The notes beneath the pieces are model-generated. The model saw only the letters and a list, made by a program, of their open reading frames with translations. It did no database searches and had not been told where the DNA came from. Made by a program: the position numbers and the translations under genes. From Romanomermis culicivorax (Eukaryota > Nematoda > Enoplea > Mermithida > Mermithidae), in contig CAWUHX010000405.1 in NCBI GenBank assembly GCA_963922205.1, forward strand, positions 62,001 to 126,000: DNA of 64,000 bases, in the 5' to 3' direction. Below, piece by piece: positions 33,447 to 45,077 of this stretch. Each line of letters opens with the position of its first letter. Within the stretch, counting starts at the first letter, position 1.

Positions 33447-33765
33447 TAGCTAGACATTTATTTTTCCTTTAAAATTTTCCTTAGGCCTAGGCTTAGGGTA
33501 CAGCAGCTGCGCCCGAAGGGCGCAGTGCTGTTGAGGCTCCTCCAAATGAGGTTGTTACTTAAAATAGTATCAAGGGTCTTGAAGGAATATAGTGTTTATA
33601 CTTTCTGGTGAAAATTTATAGTGGTAAATGCATCAAGTCCATAGGCTGGTGGACCAGGTTCGATTCTTGAAGTGGGTAGAATATATATGTAGTGACAGGG
33701 AGTTTGTGACATGTGTGCAGGTTTTATGCAAATGAGTTCCTGGCAATAAGCGGGATCTTTTTCCA
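33447..33765 (+). repeat. Duplicated block with SINE-like head (right part)
   Basis: Paralogous to 40640-40910. It includes a perfect-looking hairpin, CAGCTGCGCCCGAAGGGCGC followed by AGTGCTG (33499-33530), then TAGTGGTAAATGCATCAAGT and GGACCAGGTTCGATTC (33648-33674). The latter looks like a tRNA-derived A-box/B-box pair (GGTTCGATTC against the B-box consensus GGTTCGANTCC), spacing about 30-40 bp. A tRNA-derived SINE is the best guess. Confidence 0.55.
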
Positions 33766-33930
33766 CTCCTATCATCTCTTGCTTTTTAAAATGATCATTC
33801 ACTAGCTATTGACCCAATTGGAGCTGATGAAAATTTCATGGCAGCCTAAAGAAATTTTTTTCATAATGAAACTCATTTTTAACTGCACACCATTAGCTAA
33901 TGCTGGTTTTGTTGCAGCATTTTTCTTCCA

Positions 33931-34075
33931 TTATCCTAGTGGCGAAGAATCAAAGTCTAGTTTTGATTCAGCAATGTATTCCAAAACAATGGCTTTTTCT
34001 TGCTCATATGTTGACATTGCATATTTTTCGGGCTCCAGCTCATCTTCTGACGAACTTGCAATGGCTAAATAGTGC
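33931..34075 (-). CDS. Candidate 3'-terminal exon, unknown protein
   Basis: A minus-strand frame begins after a good acceptor (TGACCAATGTCAG) and ends in TAA at 33931-33933. The predicted tail is acidic and helix-like: LAIASSSEDELEPEKYAMST, then YEQEKAIVLEYIAESKLDF. Composition looks protein-like, but no upstream exon was matched. The opposite-strand frame over the same bases is judged a shadow. Confidence 0.4.
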
Positions 34076-34079
34076 CTGA

Positions 34080-34954
34080 CATTGGTCAGTTTTGTGTAAA
34101 TGCATGAATTATTTAAATTAGTATTAATTGTGGCTCACTGAGAAGGTTTGGAGAATGACTTTTAAGATTCATTCAAGTTTTTGAACCATATTTTAAGAAA
34201 AGCGATGATTTTGTTGTTTTTGATCAACAATCATTCTAACCAAAGCTAGTTCAGTTTTGTCTGCTACTTGAGGATCACAACTAGGGTAAATTATTTAATT
34301 TTGATTTGTACGATCAATATGTGTTATATTTCAAATTTCAATCGAACCCTCTTTTCTAATCGAAGATCTTGTAAGGATGTCAAAGCTTAAAGTTTATTGT
34401 CTTAAATATGTTCAAAGTGGGCTCGATTATCATTTCCACAAAAATATTGATTTATTTTTCCCAACAATTCATCTTTTAATGAACCCAAACCAGGAAAGTT
34501 GCCATTGTAAATTGAGTGGCGTAAAATTCTTTATCATACGATTCTTTAATTTATGTTTTTCAAAAAAAATTAGGCACGAAATCTAGCTTACTTTTCTTCA
34601 GATATTTCTTCCGAAATACAGGCGTTTTTAGATTCATAGATTTTTACTGTTTCTGCAAAATTTTTTAACAAATTGACAAGCTGCCAAAACATAATTATCT
34701 ATATAAGGTGTGGATACATTGTACATGTATTAAAATATATTCGTACCGCGGCTAAAATATCCCTTTCATAGCTCGTCAAATTCTTGTTATTTTATTTTAT
34801 TTAGTTCATCAATGACAACACAGGGAAGTTATGTCAGACATTAAAACAACCATTCTCACAAAAAAATAATTTATTTACTAAGGTAACTGTAAAATATATA
34901 TGTGAAAAATGTGTCTTTTAAGCATAAGCACCTACATTCATTGTAACGAAAAGT
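34080..34954. other. No gene identified
   Basis: AT-rich, apparently unique. Upstream exons of the minus-strand candidate at 33931 could lie here; none has a convincing acceptor-donor pair. Confidence 0.3.
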
Positions 34955-35050
34955 TTCCAAACAATCGGCCCTCGGCCGATTATTTGGCAAAACATCGGCC
35001 TATGGCCGATGGCAGAAAAACGCAACAATCGGCCGATGCATCGGTCCATC
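34955..35050. repeat. Cluster of three CGGCCGAT hairpins
   Basis: AATCGGCCCTCGGCCGATT, CATCGGCCTATGGCCGATG and ATCGGCCGATGCATCGG follow one another within 90 bp, then GGTCCATCACT and the MITE-A at 35052. GTGATGGACCGATGCATC read from the other strand resembles a hAT-like terminus, so this may be a truncated element end. Confidence 0.6.
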
Positions 35051-35051
35051 A

Positions 35052-35324
35052 CTACCTGTAATTGGGGGAGGGAGGTTGGAGGGGGGATCCCACCCCCAAC
35101 TTGGTCGAACCCTATACCCAAACGTCGGGACCCCCACCGCCAACTTGATCAATCCTATACCCAACCACCCTCCCAAACTCAGAAAAATTGGAAAAAAAGC
35201 GAAAAAAGTGACTTTTTTGGGGTTTTTCGACCCCCTCCCCAAAGTTTTGGAAATGTTGGGACCCCCACCCCCAAAATTTTTGGTTTACACTCCCCCCAAC
35301 TGGTCGGACCTCTTACAGGTATGC
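35052..35324. mobile_element. MITE-A copy
   Basis: CTACCTGTAATTGGGGG to CTCTTACAGGTATG. It contains an internal tandem duplication of the CAACTTGGTCGAACCCTATA/CAACTTGATCAATCCTATAC segment. It lacks a clear target duplication because it abuts the CGGCCGAT repeat. Confidence 0.75.
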
Positions 35325-35839
35325 AGGAGGCCAAAAAGACTTGTGTCAATGGCATAAAAAATTTTTTCTTCTAGAAACATACTGAAAACTGCGAAAAAGT
35401 TTTAGGCCAAAAGTTTGATGAGAAGTTAACGTTGACAGGCAATAGTGAAATTAAATTAAACTGGCTTTTAATTTTAAATGACGTAAATTCGAAGTGATTG
35501 AGTGGAAAAGTAGAGCTAATGATAAATATGCTATACATATGCTTTTAATGACAAACTTTCAGTTTTTCTGTCTTCGTTTTCGGTCTATCGTCTCCTTTGG
35601 TTGACATTTTCTGCTTGTTTTTTAGGTTTTTTATTTTTATTTCCCTCATCTAATTGCAATAACAGTACTCGTGTTGAGTGATTTACACAAAGAATTTATA
35701 TTTGTATATTTCCTTTGCGGACTCCTCGGAATTTATCCAATCCCACTCGAAAAACACTCTGCTGTGTAGGCAATAAATTTTCAGCATATTCAGTTCAAAA
35801 CGTGAATAATTTCTTATTATGTTGTTTCGTATACACATA

Positions 35840-36897
35840 CAGGGTGAGCCAAAAAAAGGCGACTGGTACTGACTTTCATAGTTTTCAAACGGGTGAAGCT
35901 TTTTTAATGCGGTTTTCTGTCGTCGATAGATAAAACATCTGGCATAAAAATTGCTAAGTTTCAGCCATATTTTTCGAATATTGACCGACTAGAATCAAAA
36001 ATACTAAACGTCGGTTTTTTTGCAAATAATTTTGAAAAATTGACACAATCAACATATTTCATAACCAGTGTTTTTTTTGTACATGACCCATTTGCACATG
36101 TACAAATGAGTAGGCAATTTTCATTTGTACATATTTGTACAATGAAAATATTAGTTTTTTAAGCGATTTTGTTTGTATACTTATTGGTACAGATATCGAA
36201 TCAAATATATTATGATTTTAGAAGATTTTAGAAGAGGCGCGGTTCACAACATGCAGCACAGTTCCGCTGAGACAAGCGGAAATCTCAATTTTTGTTACAA
36301 ATTTCGGCAAAATTTTGGATTCATCTCGTTTGTACATGTACAAATGACGACTCAAAGTTCATTTGCCGCTAGAAATTTTCATTTGCCGACGGCAAAAAAA
36401 AACACTGTTCATAACAGAAAAGTACAATAGATCCAATCATGAGAACCATATAACAGCTGGAACTACAAGAAAGCCGTTTTAGTGTCCTACTTTCTGTTTC
36501 ACCAATAATTTTAATTGTTTTTCGATCTGGTCAGTGACAGAATTGATTTTGGCGAAATTCTGTCCCATATCGAAACAAGAAGTTAATGACTTTTAATTAC
36601 GTCTAACTTACAAATCTGGGTGACTTTTGGAGTATTATTGTGTGTAAAAAGCTTTACAAAACCTTTCTTACAATAGGACAACTTTTACTTTGATTTCACA
36701 ATTTTTACTTTTTGAAAAATGGTCACTTTTACTAAATTCCTGTTTGTACGGTAACCATAAAAGCTAGGAGCATAAAACTTCATCTTTATAGCAAAGATAA
36801 ACAGGGCATTCTAATGCAGCAATTCGCATTAAAAAAGCTTTATCTGTTCAAAAGTTCTGGAAGTCAGCATCGGTCGCCCTTTTTTTGGCTCACCCTG
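35840..36897. mobile_element. Mariner-like non-autonomous element
   Basis: CAGGGTGAGCCAAAAAAAGG then CGACTGGT at the left, with the inverse ACCGA... CGCCCTTTTTTTGGCTCACC then CTG at the right; TA-containing flanks (ACATA, TGTA). The inverted repeat continues through TGACTT and GCTTTTTTAATGCG with spacing, about 80 bp in all. A tract with 'tttgtacatgt'-type words lies in the centre (36060-36410). No transposase D,D(34)D motif is visible. Confidence 0.8.
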
Positions 36898-36901
36898 TGT
36901 A

Positions 36902-37766
36902 TTCATGGATTTTACTTCACATTTTTCTATGAGAAACTCAGATAAACAAAAGTATCAGTAATTTCAAATTTGCCCACCACAGAATACAAACCTCATCTAT
37001 AATCTACTCTGTTTACTCTCGCAGATTTTTGTCCCTTTTTAATTATTTTTTTCGATCGAGCTAACCATGGAATGTTACTTTGAAATTTACAAATTGATTT
37101 TTCTGCCATCACATAGGCACCAAAGCAAAATACAAGTTACATCAGGCTTCAAGTTGTGATACAATCGACTGGACGTACCAAACACTGGCAAAATTTTTCC
37201 CTATTTACTCCTGTAAATATTTTGAGCTTTTTTTAAGCTTTGAGCGTGGAAGAAAAAGTCGGCTGTCAAGAGCAAAAATATGTCTTCTGGTGCGTTTCAG
37301 AAAATCTTTGAATTTTACAGCGCTACGCGCTAGTTTTAGACACAGTTATCATTACCAATTTTAATTTGGCTCGAGCGGTGCTCTCAGGAAGTCAAATACC
37401 GTTTCTCAATCGCCAACAATATCAGAATCAATAATGTTTACTAAACGCTGATATTCAACGCTTAATTTTTGATTCTAACTTCTATGGTGATTTTATTCTT
37501 TTTTTATTCTCACTTGATAATTGTTGAAGCAAGGCCATTGGAAATGGGAAAATTTTTAAAATCTATCATTATCATCAGTGATGACATCAGAAAACATTTT
37601 AGAAACTTAGTTTTCATAAAATTTAAAAGCAGTAAACACAAGTCGATTTTGTCACATTTATATGACCAAATGTCTGGGTATTTGGATCTCAATGAATATC
37701 TTGAAACATCACTAGTACGTACAAAATTTTGACATCCTGAAATGCATCTTCCATTCCATCTCAAAC
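36902..37766. other. No gene identified
   Basis: AT-rich; one GCGCTACGCGC hairpin variant at 37319. A plus frame at 37469-37732 shows a hydrophobic start but no splice support or recognised domain. Confidence 0.3.
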
Positions 37767-38190
37767 CATACATGTAATTGGGGGGAAGTGCTATGGGAAC
37801 CGCCACCCCCCATTAATCGTTGACCATATGGCTAGCAATTGAGCGACCGCTCCCCCCTGAATTTTCCAATCTTACAACTAGCCATATCGTATCCGTTGGG
37901 ACCCCCATACTTTTGGTTGGAAAAATACTGGAAAATATCAATTTTTTGATGAAAAATGTCAATTTTTGAACAAAAAATGGTCAAGAATCTCGGCGCTCCG
38001 CGCCATAAATACATTTTTCCGGCGTTTTTAGAAAAAAATTATTTTTTGAACTATTTTTCGAACTTTTTTCGTGAAAAAATCGATTTTTTTTCCTTGAGAA
38101 ATCTCTCCCACTAAAATTTAGGGAACTACTGACCCTCGGCCCAAAAAAGTCGCCCGACCCCTCTCCCCACAAATCGGGGCCCCGTTACAT
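37767..38190 (+). mobile_element. MITE-B copy, right end eroded
   Basis: CATACATGTAATTGGGGGGA to CGGGGCCCCGTTACAT, with the family order: CCATATGGCTAGC, GACCCCCATAC, AATTTTTGAACAAAAAATGG, CGGCGCTCCGCGCC hairpin, GGGAACTACTGACCC. The left flank CTCAAAC recurs immediately after the eroded right end, compatible with a target duplication. Confidence 0.82.
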
Positions 38191-38494
38191 CAAACCTCAG
38201 AATTTTATTCATTTTGGAAACCGGCCAGCTCAAAATTTATTGCTACTGTGCCCGTAATCAGTCATATGGTAGCACTGATCCGATCTCCCGTGGTATCTTC
38301 GGTTACATGTGCGATAGTATTGTGCGCGTGCTCCCCTATTTATCTGCCGCAGGTCACGCCATATGTACGTATAGTCAAATATTCGAAACTACACTCTTGG
38401 TCAGCACTTTTCAAAGTTGTAATGTTACTTCTTTGCAATTACGGCTTTGCAAAGTGCGGTTAGAAAATGTCGGCCTAGTTTACGCTTATAGCTT

Positions 38495-39552
38495 TTAAAA
38501 ATCAGAGCAAATTATGTGAGAATGTTTGACTTTGTATTGTTTTTGACAAAAATCAAGGTTTTTCTAGATCGTGTTTTACAAAATCGTTTTGCAGTGCTTT
38601 AGAATTTTCGGCTATCATGAACATAACTTTTTGCATTTGAAAAATGGTTGAAACATCATCAGCATGGGAAAATGGCAGAATTTCTTCCTATCTTAAGAAG
38701 CTATCCAGATTCTGTGTTGCTTGCCTAATTTTTAAATTTTAGTTTGCCAGACTGAAAACACATTGGATTCACTGAAGTATTGGACACATTTCATGCAGGG
38801 AGAAGATATTTAAAATATTCATTTTCCAACGCTATAGAATATCAAAATCTGAAATTTTCTTGTAGTGCCAAGAGCCGGAAATAATTACAATATTCATGTC
38901 GAAGTAAAATAAATATCGCGCTTTTTTAAGCTTCAAATCTTTTGAAAACTTTTTGATAAATTATCATGTTTGGTTCTGGCTCCGGCATCGGTAAATTCGT
39001 GCTGAAAAAATGAATTTTCCGACATTTTAGAAGCCTTGAAATTATAAAAGTTCTGAACAAGTTACTCTAGTCAGCCTTTTGATTTTTTCTTCAAAACTCT
39101 GGAAATTCAGTCTTAAAAGTCTGAAACTGACGTGAACTGAATGAAATACAAGGAATATAACTTCTAATCATTTTCTGATCATTTGGCGAATTAATCAGTT
39201 TTAGATTGAGCAACTCGAAATTTGTATGCGCAACCAAATTTTTCCCCAATTTACAGATCAGCCGGGCTTGTGCGGAAAAACCCTGATGATTGATTTGAAT
39301 AATGACTGACCTAATTTGTGAGCCTTATTATTCTGTGTGTGATTATGAATGTATTCAAAATGATTGATCTGTTATGTGGGCCTCTACTGTGATTTTGAAG
39401 AGTGTTTTTGACTAAATTTGCTGAAAAAACTGTTTTTTTACTACCACATTTATTCACAAATTTTTTAGTTTTGGCTTGTTAAAATTCCTATTGGCTTGTA
39501 AAATTTTGACCTTAGGAGCCAAATGGCCTGTCGAGAAAAAACCAGAAAAAAA
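38495..39552 (-). mobile_element. CTCGAC/GGCCAATT family, copy 3, truncated and inverted
   Basis: Inverse of 32017-33180: from AACATAACTTTTTGCATTTG and CAACGCTATAGAATATCAAA to CCAAATGGCCTGTCGAGAAA. The distal ~250 bp, including the GGCGCGAAGCG hairpin, are missing. Divergence from copy 2 is low, lower than from copy 1. Confidence 0.82.
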
Positions 39553-40041
39553 ACCTGAATCAAGTATGCTTTGTTCAGAAAGTCCGTTAAACTATAGCAT
39601 CATTCTCATTTTTATGACGTCTTTCTCTATTTTCCGTCATCACCTTCTTGATCAGTGCTGGTGTGTCGGATCTGCTGAGTCAATTAAAATCTACTGAGGG
39701 TCAAGACCAGGCTTTTTTGGTTTGAAAACCAGGAGCCAAATGGCTCCTAGGCCTAAATTTTTAGGAGCCGAATTTTTTTAATTGAAGAATATCGAAAAAC
39801 GGGCCTGTAACACACTGCAGATCGTATTCAATAAGTTGATGCGTGCTGAAGAAAATTGCTGTTTAAAATTTGATTTCCAACCAGCGTTTTCGGTTACAGG
39901 CTTCTTTCTACATGTACAAAGATCGGCCGAGAAATCTTTGTCCAAAGAAAGTTTTTTATGCGAAAAAACAATATTTCATTGATTTTTGCGCAAACCTTCT
40001 TCCAAGATAGCACTTGAGTTCATTTCCTTCTGACTCAAAAG

Positions 40042-40187
40042 CAGGGCCGTGCACAAGGGGGCGGGGCCGGCCGCCCCCATTGAGGCAGCATGCAAACAGT
40101 GTGTCGCGTAAAATCAACATTTTCTGGGGCTATTCAGTAAAAAAAATTTAGTCCGCCCCCCATGAAAAAATCTTGCGCACGGCCCTG
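40042..40187. mobile_element. 146-bp hAT MITE, exact 8-bp duplication
   Basis: CAGGGCCGTGCACAAGGGG to TCTTGCGCACGGCCCTG; flanks CTCAAAAG (40034-40041 and 40188-40195), 8 of 8. CAGGGCCGTGC is a classic hAT terminus. It lies inside the 39708-41288 element. Confidence 0.93.
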
Positions 40188-40577
40188 CTCAAAAGAGGGT
40201 TTTAAAAATGCAGCTTCTGTTCTTATTGTTCTGTTGTCTCCTATATCTTTTCAGCACTACGCAATGAATTTTTTTAGATTTTGACACCCTAAAATGCTGG
40301 AAAATCAATTTTTGGATGACTTATTCAATAAACATATACAAGATTCGAATAATTAATTGATTAATTTTTAATAATTATCTATTTATGTTCATACTTTCAT
40401 AATTTTTAAAAATTCGAATAAGAATTGAAATTCATGAAAATCACCTCCATTATGATCACGAATTCAGAATTGGCCTCATAGTTAAAATAATAGTTACAAA
40501 AAATGGAAAAAGTAAGACTTTGATCTTTTGAATGCACCAAAATTCGTCTTTTTGGCTAAATTTTATAAGTCGGTTCC

Positions 40578-40930
40578 CGGTCTTCAGCCTAATTATTTTA
40601 TGTGAGTTGTTGGTTAATTTTGAGCATGGATTTCTTTGACTTGTTAGTAGTCATTTATTTTTCCATTAAAATTTTCCTTAGGCTTAGGGTACAGCAGCTG
40701 CGCCCGAAGGATGCACTGCTGTTGAGGCTCTTCCAAATGAAGTTGTTAGTTAAAATAGTGTTTATACTCTCTGGTGAAATTGTGTAGTTGTAAACGCTTC
40801 AAGTCCATAGGCTGGTGGACCAGGTTTGATTCTTGAAGTAGGTAGGATTTTTCTGTAGTGGCAAGGATTATGTGAGATGTTTGCAGATTTTATGCAAATG
40901 AGTTCCTGAATGCCCTGAGCGCCTGGATTT
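40578..40930 (+). repeat. Duplicated SINE-like block (uninterrupted copy)
   Basis: Matches 28965-29021 followed by 33447-33765, without the pogo-like element. Contains CAGCTGCGCCCGAAGGATGC and GGACCAGGTTTGATTC (B-box-like). It therefore serves as the empty site for the 4.4-kb insertion. Confidence 0.75.
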
Positions 40931-41299
40931 TCGTACTGATCTGGATAGCTGGCATCTTGAGGAGTCCAAAAATGCCAGTTTGGACCATAATTTGGAAGGG
41001 AACCGACTTGTAAAAAAATTCCAAAAACAGCGAATAGACTAATTTGAAAAATTATAAAATGAGATCCGGCGCGAAGCGCCGTATAATTTTCGATGTTTTA
41101 TGATTTAAGAGCCTGTAAAACACTTACTTTAAATCTAAAATTGAATGAAAATAACTACAATTCACTATTATATAAATGAATAGTCAAAATTTCAGGAGCC
41201 AAAATAGCTCTTAGACCTAAAGTTTTACATAGGAGCCATTTCCAAACTTTCAGGGGCTCAGGCCCGTAAAATGACTAAAAGAAGCCTGGTCCAGACCCC

Positions 41300-42884
41300 T
41301 AAACCCCTTCCCATGTGCATATAATATATGGTTCACACTCCATCCATAATTGATTGTTTCTCGTTTCTTTCCCGCAGGAACTTGCTTTACGTGTCGCTCG
41401 CTGCTTATACTCAGAGAACCGATATAAACGAAAGCGGTCGTAATCTTAGAAGCCAATTTAGAAGTGACAGGAAATATACAAGCTTCGCCACACAGATGTT
41501 TGGTAAATTTTAGAAAATCTTGTTTTTTGAGACATGCGTTTTTGTGCCAAAATGGAATCATGGCTCCCTAGGATGGCTTTTGAAAATTTCGGCTGGAGAG
41601 CCAATTTAGCATTTAAAAACTTGTGCGTCTCCCTCCATTTTATAGTATTTTACAAAAATTTTGGGTGTTACGCGTCAAATTAATAATAATGGTGATGATT
41701 GATCAGTGTCTCTGCTTCACTTCATTATGCCAATGATTATATTTTGTTCATTTTTATATCGGTTCCAAACATGTAAAACTTGTCATCGGGGTTTTTTTCT
41801 GCACGCTTTCATCCTCACCGTGCGGAATTGACCCAAAATTTTCGTTTACGAAAGTTGTTGTCGTTTCAAGTAGAAATCATTTGAAAAATGCATGAAATGA
41901 GCGAAAATTGTATAATCCCGAGAAAATCTTCAAACGTATCTGTTTTTCTAAGTCATCAACATTATTTTAGGATGATTAAGCAAAAAAATAATTCCTGCTG
42001 GCATATTTCTAGATTTTGATATTTTAGAACGCTGGAAAATCAGTCTTTTTAACCCCTATTCCTAAAATAAAAGCCTTATATTTTTAGTCGAAAATCGTGT
42101 ATTCATCGTTTCATAATGAAAAACATTGTGTTCACAATGTTCAAAAAACTTCAAGCGAAGGAAGAATTTATGAAGATCAATGAAAAATCTCAAATTCTAA
42201 TAAAATCCAACCCGGTTATTGAAGATTATCAATCGATGAATGACACGAGAAACTCTAAATCATGAAAACCATGAATGTTCGACTTTTCCGGTGCGTAGCA
42301 CAGCACCAGCGAAGTTAAACACGGAAGCTTATGTAGATAATTTGAATTATTTTCGGTTAGGTTTTCAGTCGAAAAAATAAACCTATGGAGGAATGTGGGA
42401 AAATCAACAAGTTCATATTCATTGCGGAAATTCCAGTTCTCACTGTATATTTTCAAAAAAATTTACTCTCTAAATATGGGATGAGACAGAATATTCATGA
42501 AAGCAATCAAGAATAATTGAGAAATGAAACTAAACTTTTTTTTGTCTATTCTTCAACATAATTCTTGGTGAATATTATAAATTATTATTACTGTCTCCGT
42601 AAGTCGTCGTAGAAATATGAGATTTAGAGATTGCACCAAAATGCACTTTTTCATCAGTGCCAGTATTAGAAACGCCCAAAAAAATTTCGTTTTTATGCGG
42701 AAAATTCCTAGAAATTATTCCGCATAGCCAGAAAAAAGTCCACATTCTGCGGAAGAAGCCCTGTTTGTCATCTGCATATATTCCTGAAAAAATCATGCTT
42801 TCAAATTCGATTCAAGTTTTGCAAGTTTAAAACTTAAATAATGTCATTGTTAATACGTTCACTAGCTTCATGATCTGTAGGGGT
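41300..42884. other. No gene identified
   Basis: AT-rich. Several short frames but no splice-supported exon or element termini. 42500-42790 has 'cgcccaaaaaaatttcg'-like text also seen in other repeats. Confidence 0.3.
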
Positions 42885-43433
42885 GTAGCCAATTGCGCTT
42901 TTTTCATATGCGCTCTGCCAATTGCGCCGATCCAAATGCGCCACATGTCATATGCGCTATTAGCAAATGCGCCGTACGTTAAATGCGTCATTTGCAAATG
43001 CGCATTGTTCATTGGCGCCATAATTCTAGTTGAACACAGAAAACATAGTATCAAATGAGAAATGTAATCATTATTGAAGACAAACAAACTAGGCAAAAAC
43101 GGCATTGTAAATTATCGTACAGTCATATTGGACCTCACAGCTAATCACATAGCCACAGAGTTGTAAATTATCAAAAAGAAATTATGTCGCATTTGGAACT
43201 CTAGAATTTTTTACACTCAAGCTACAGTATGATCAGGGTAAAATTAATGCTATTGATTTTATGACCGGCATAGTTCATAATTTAGCTGATCCATTGGCGT
43301 ATTAAATACTGTTACTATACATTTGTGTCTTGCTTATTTTGACTTTCGAACTCAAGTGTTAAGATCTAGAGTAAATGTTTACTTTTACTGCTTCTGTACA
43401 AATTCGAATTATGAAGGTACTGGTCACAGGGGG

Positions 43434-44511
43434 TTGGTGCCAGATCCGCTACCTAGTGCACATCCGCTACCTAGTGCACAACCGCTACCTAGTGCACAAC
43501 CGCTACCTAGTGCACATCCGCTACCATTGTCAGATCCGCTACCTTGCACATCCCCTACTTTCTGCTGAGATAAGTAACACGTTACATTTACTTTTTGCGT
43601 TGAATAACCTAGGCAGTATTTCATTATGGAAGAATGTACAGTATACATTTACAAATTATTAGGCTCATTAAATTTTTTTTACCAATTATATGGCGCATAT
43701 ATCGCGAAAATTAAAAATTTCATTCGTTAAAAATTGGGAAATATGTGGTTGCAACCGATGCGACTCAAAATTTTCTATTTTCCCCGTATTTTCAGAAGTA
43801 AATGCAAGACATTGTGTTCTGCCAAATGCGTGCCACGAACCCCGGTGAGATGCAGGGGTTTGTTGTTTGTTCTAAACGCATGGTTATCCCAATAATTTTC
43901 GATAGAAATGGGATAATTGCCATGGATCCACGTTTGCTGAAAATAATCAGTCCTTGGTCTACTCGGGAGGTATATTCAACGATAGCTTTTTTTTAATTTT
44001 GAACTCAAAATGATAAAATATTTGAACGTAATAAAAAAAGTATTTGAAAAAAATTAAAAAACAAAACGAAAACGATATATAACGGTACAGGTAAAGAATG
44101 AAAAACGTCCGTCTAGGCTGATTGTTCTGTCACTCGAGGTGCTTTTGTGGTCACTTCGTTATGTAAATAAGAATTTTCACGCATTAGAATGTGAATGCGT
44201 GGACATTTTTATGATTTTATCATGTATCTTCACTCATTAGTGACTTATCTTTAGGTAGACTCTCTGCAGTATTACGTTTTTTAACCATTCTTGCGGTTCC
44301 ATAAAAGTGGCAAACAAAATATTTTTTTACCACGCAGAACGCCTACCGTATTCCATTTTCTTTTATTCTTTTGTCTTCGGAAAACCCTTATGAAAACAAT
44401 AGCAAAACCTTTTTCACATTTTTTGCTGTCTAGTAACGGATCTGACAATGGTAGCGGATGTGCACTAGGTAGCGGATGTGCACTAGGTAGCGGATCTGCT
44501 ACCCAATCGGT
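43434..44511. mobile_element. Nested inverted-repeat element with 18-bp minisatellite ends
   Basis: Left: GGTTGGTGCCAGATCCGC then six tandem units of ATCCGCTACCTAGTGCAC (43443-43552, the last two diverged). Right: the inverse, three units (44435-44500) then GCGGATCTGCTACCCAATC. Termini made of the same short tandem repeat facing opposite ways are unusual. The translated repeat (RYLVHI...) is not a protein. Confidence 0.78.
43796..43845 (+). other. Possible small exon inside the nested element (weak)
   Basis: A TTTTCAG acceptor and a CCCCG|GTGAGA donor bound about 50 bp. An ATG-initiated reading (MQDIVFCQMRATNP) would join in phase with the exon at 45078. Against it, the spot is inside two nested mobile elements. 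It may be chance, or a first exon contributed by the transposon. Confidence 0.25.
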
Positions 44512-45077
44512 CACAGGATTATCTGATCATAAAATCATGATCAGATCATAGAATCATTTGCAGTAGATAAACTCCGACATAGATTAACAACAGAAGTCTG
44601 AGAAAAATTAACATAATGCAAAAATTTCGGATTGGAAAAATTCTGTACAGAAAATGATTCCGAAGCAATTTCTGGAGACAATAGTCTTTCATCTTTGTCA
44701 CTTTTTTTATTACCAGTGTATCCATTGCCCTCTCTATGATGAATGAAAACACTAAGGTGGCCCAATTGCAGTTGGCGCAAATGCATAGGGCGCATATAAA
44801 AATGGCGCACTTGAAAATCGGCGCAAATGGGAAAGCGTAATTGACAGTGGCGCATATGACTACAAACCGATCTGTAAACTCATTGTATAATATATCTGAA
44901 GCATTAGGTGTTTTCCGGACAAGTTGAAATCTATGGAAAGTCATGTTATGTAACTCATTTGTGTTCAGAAATTATGTAATCATATCCGATTTAGTTAGTG
45001 TTTCTTCTTTATACATTGTATGTCATTTCTATCTTTTTCGTCGTCCCCTCAAATAAGCGTCATCGTTATGCTTTCAG

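Larger units (their letters stand above)
39708..41288 (-). mobile_element. hAT-type element, CAGGCTTTTTTGG family, copy 1
   Basis: CAGGCTTTTTTGGTTTGAAA at one edge and GACTAAAAGAAGCCTG at the other; flanks GTCAAGAC (39700-39707) and GTCCAGAC (41289-41296), 7 of 8. It is colinear with the inverse of 52987-55073. Two later insertions sit within: the hAT MITE 40042-40187 and the SINE-like block 40578-40910. Carries the GGCGCGAAGCGCCG mini-hairpin at 41068 and GGAGCCAAATGGCTCC palindromes near the ends. Confidence 0.88.
42885..44863. mobile_element. Inverted-repeat element with arrayed TGCGCC subterminal motifs
   Basis: Left edge GTAGCCAATTGCGC, right edge GCGCATATGACTAC, inverted. Each terminal ~110-140 bp contains an irregular array of (C)ATATGCGC / AAATGCGCC / AATTGCGCC words every ~15-20 bp: about 9 at the left (42888-43020) and about 6 at the right in inverse orientation (44756-44860). 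A second inverted-repeat element is nested inside (43434-44511). No transposase is recognised. Confidence 0.75.

Noticed and set aside
33640..33680. A true tRNA gene
   Set aside because: The B-box-like GGTTCGATTC is present but no full cloverleaf (acceptor stem pairing) can be drawn; a SINE head fits better.
37469..37732. Secreted-type small protein with hydrophobic start
   Set aside because: No splice or promoter support, no homology recognised, and an equally long antisense frame overlaps it.
42888..43552. Could be a CRISPR-like array
   Set aside because: Units are tandem or irregular without unique spacers of fixed length, occur as inverted element ends, and the genome is eukaryotic.
43323..43662. 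Repetitive protein frames (RYLVH / LPSAQP)
   Set aside because: Translation of an 18-bp minisatellite, open in several frames on both strands because the unit length is a multiple of three.
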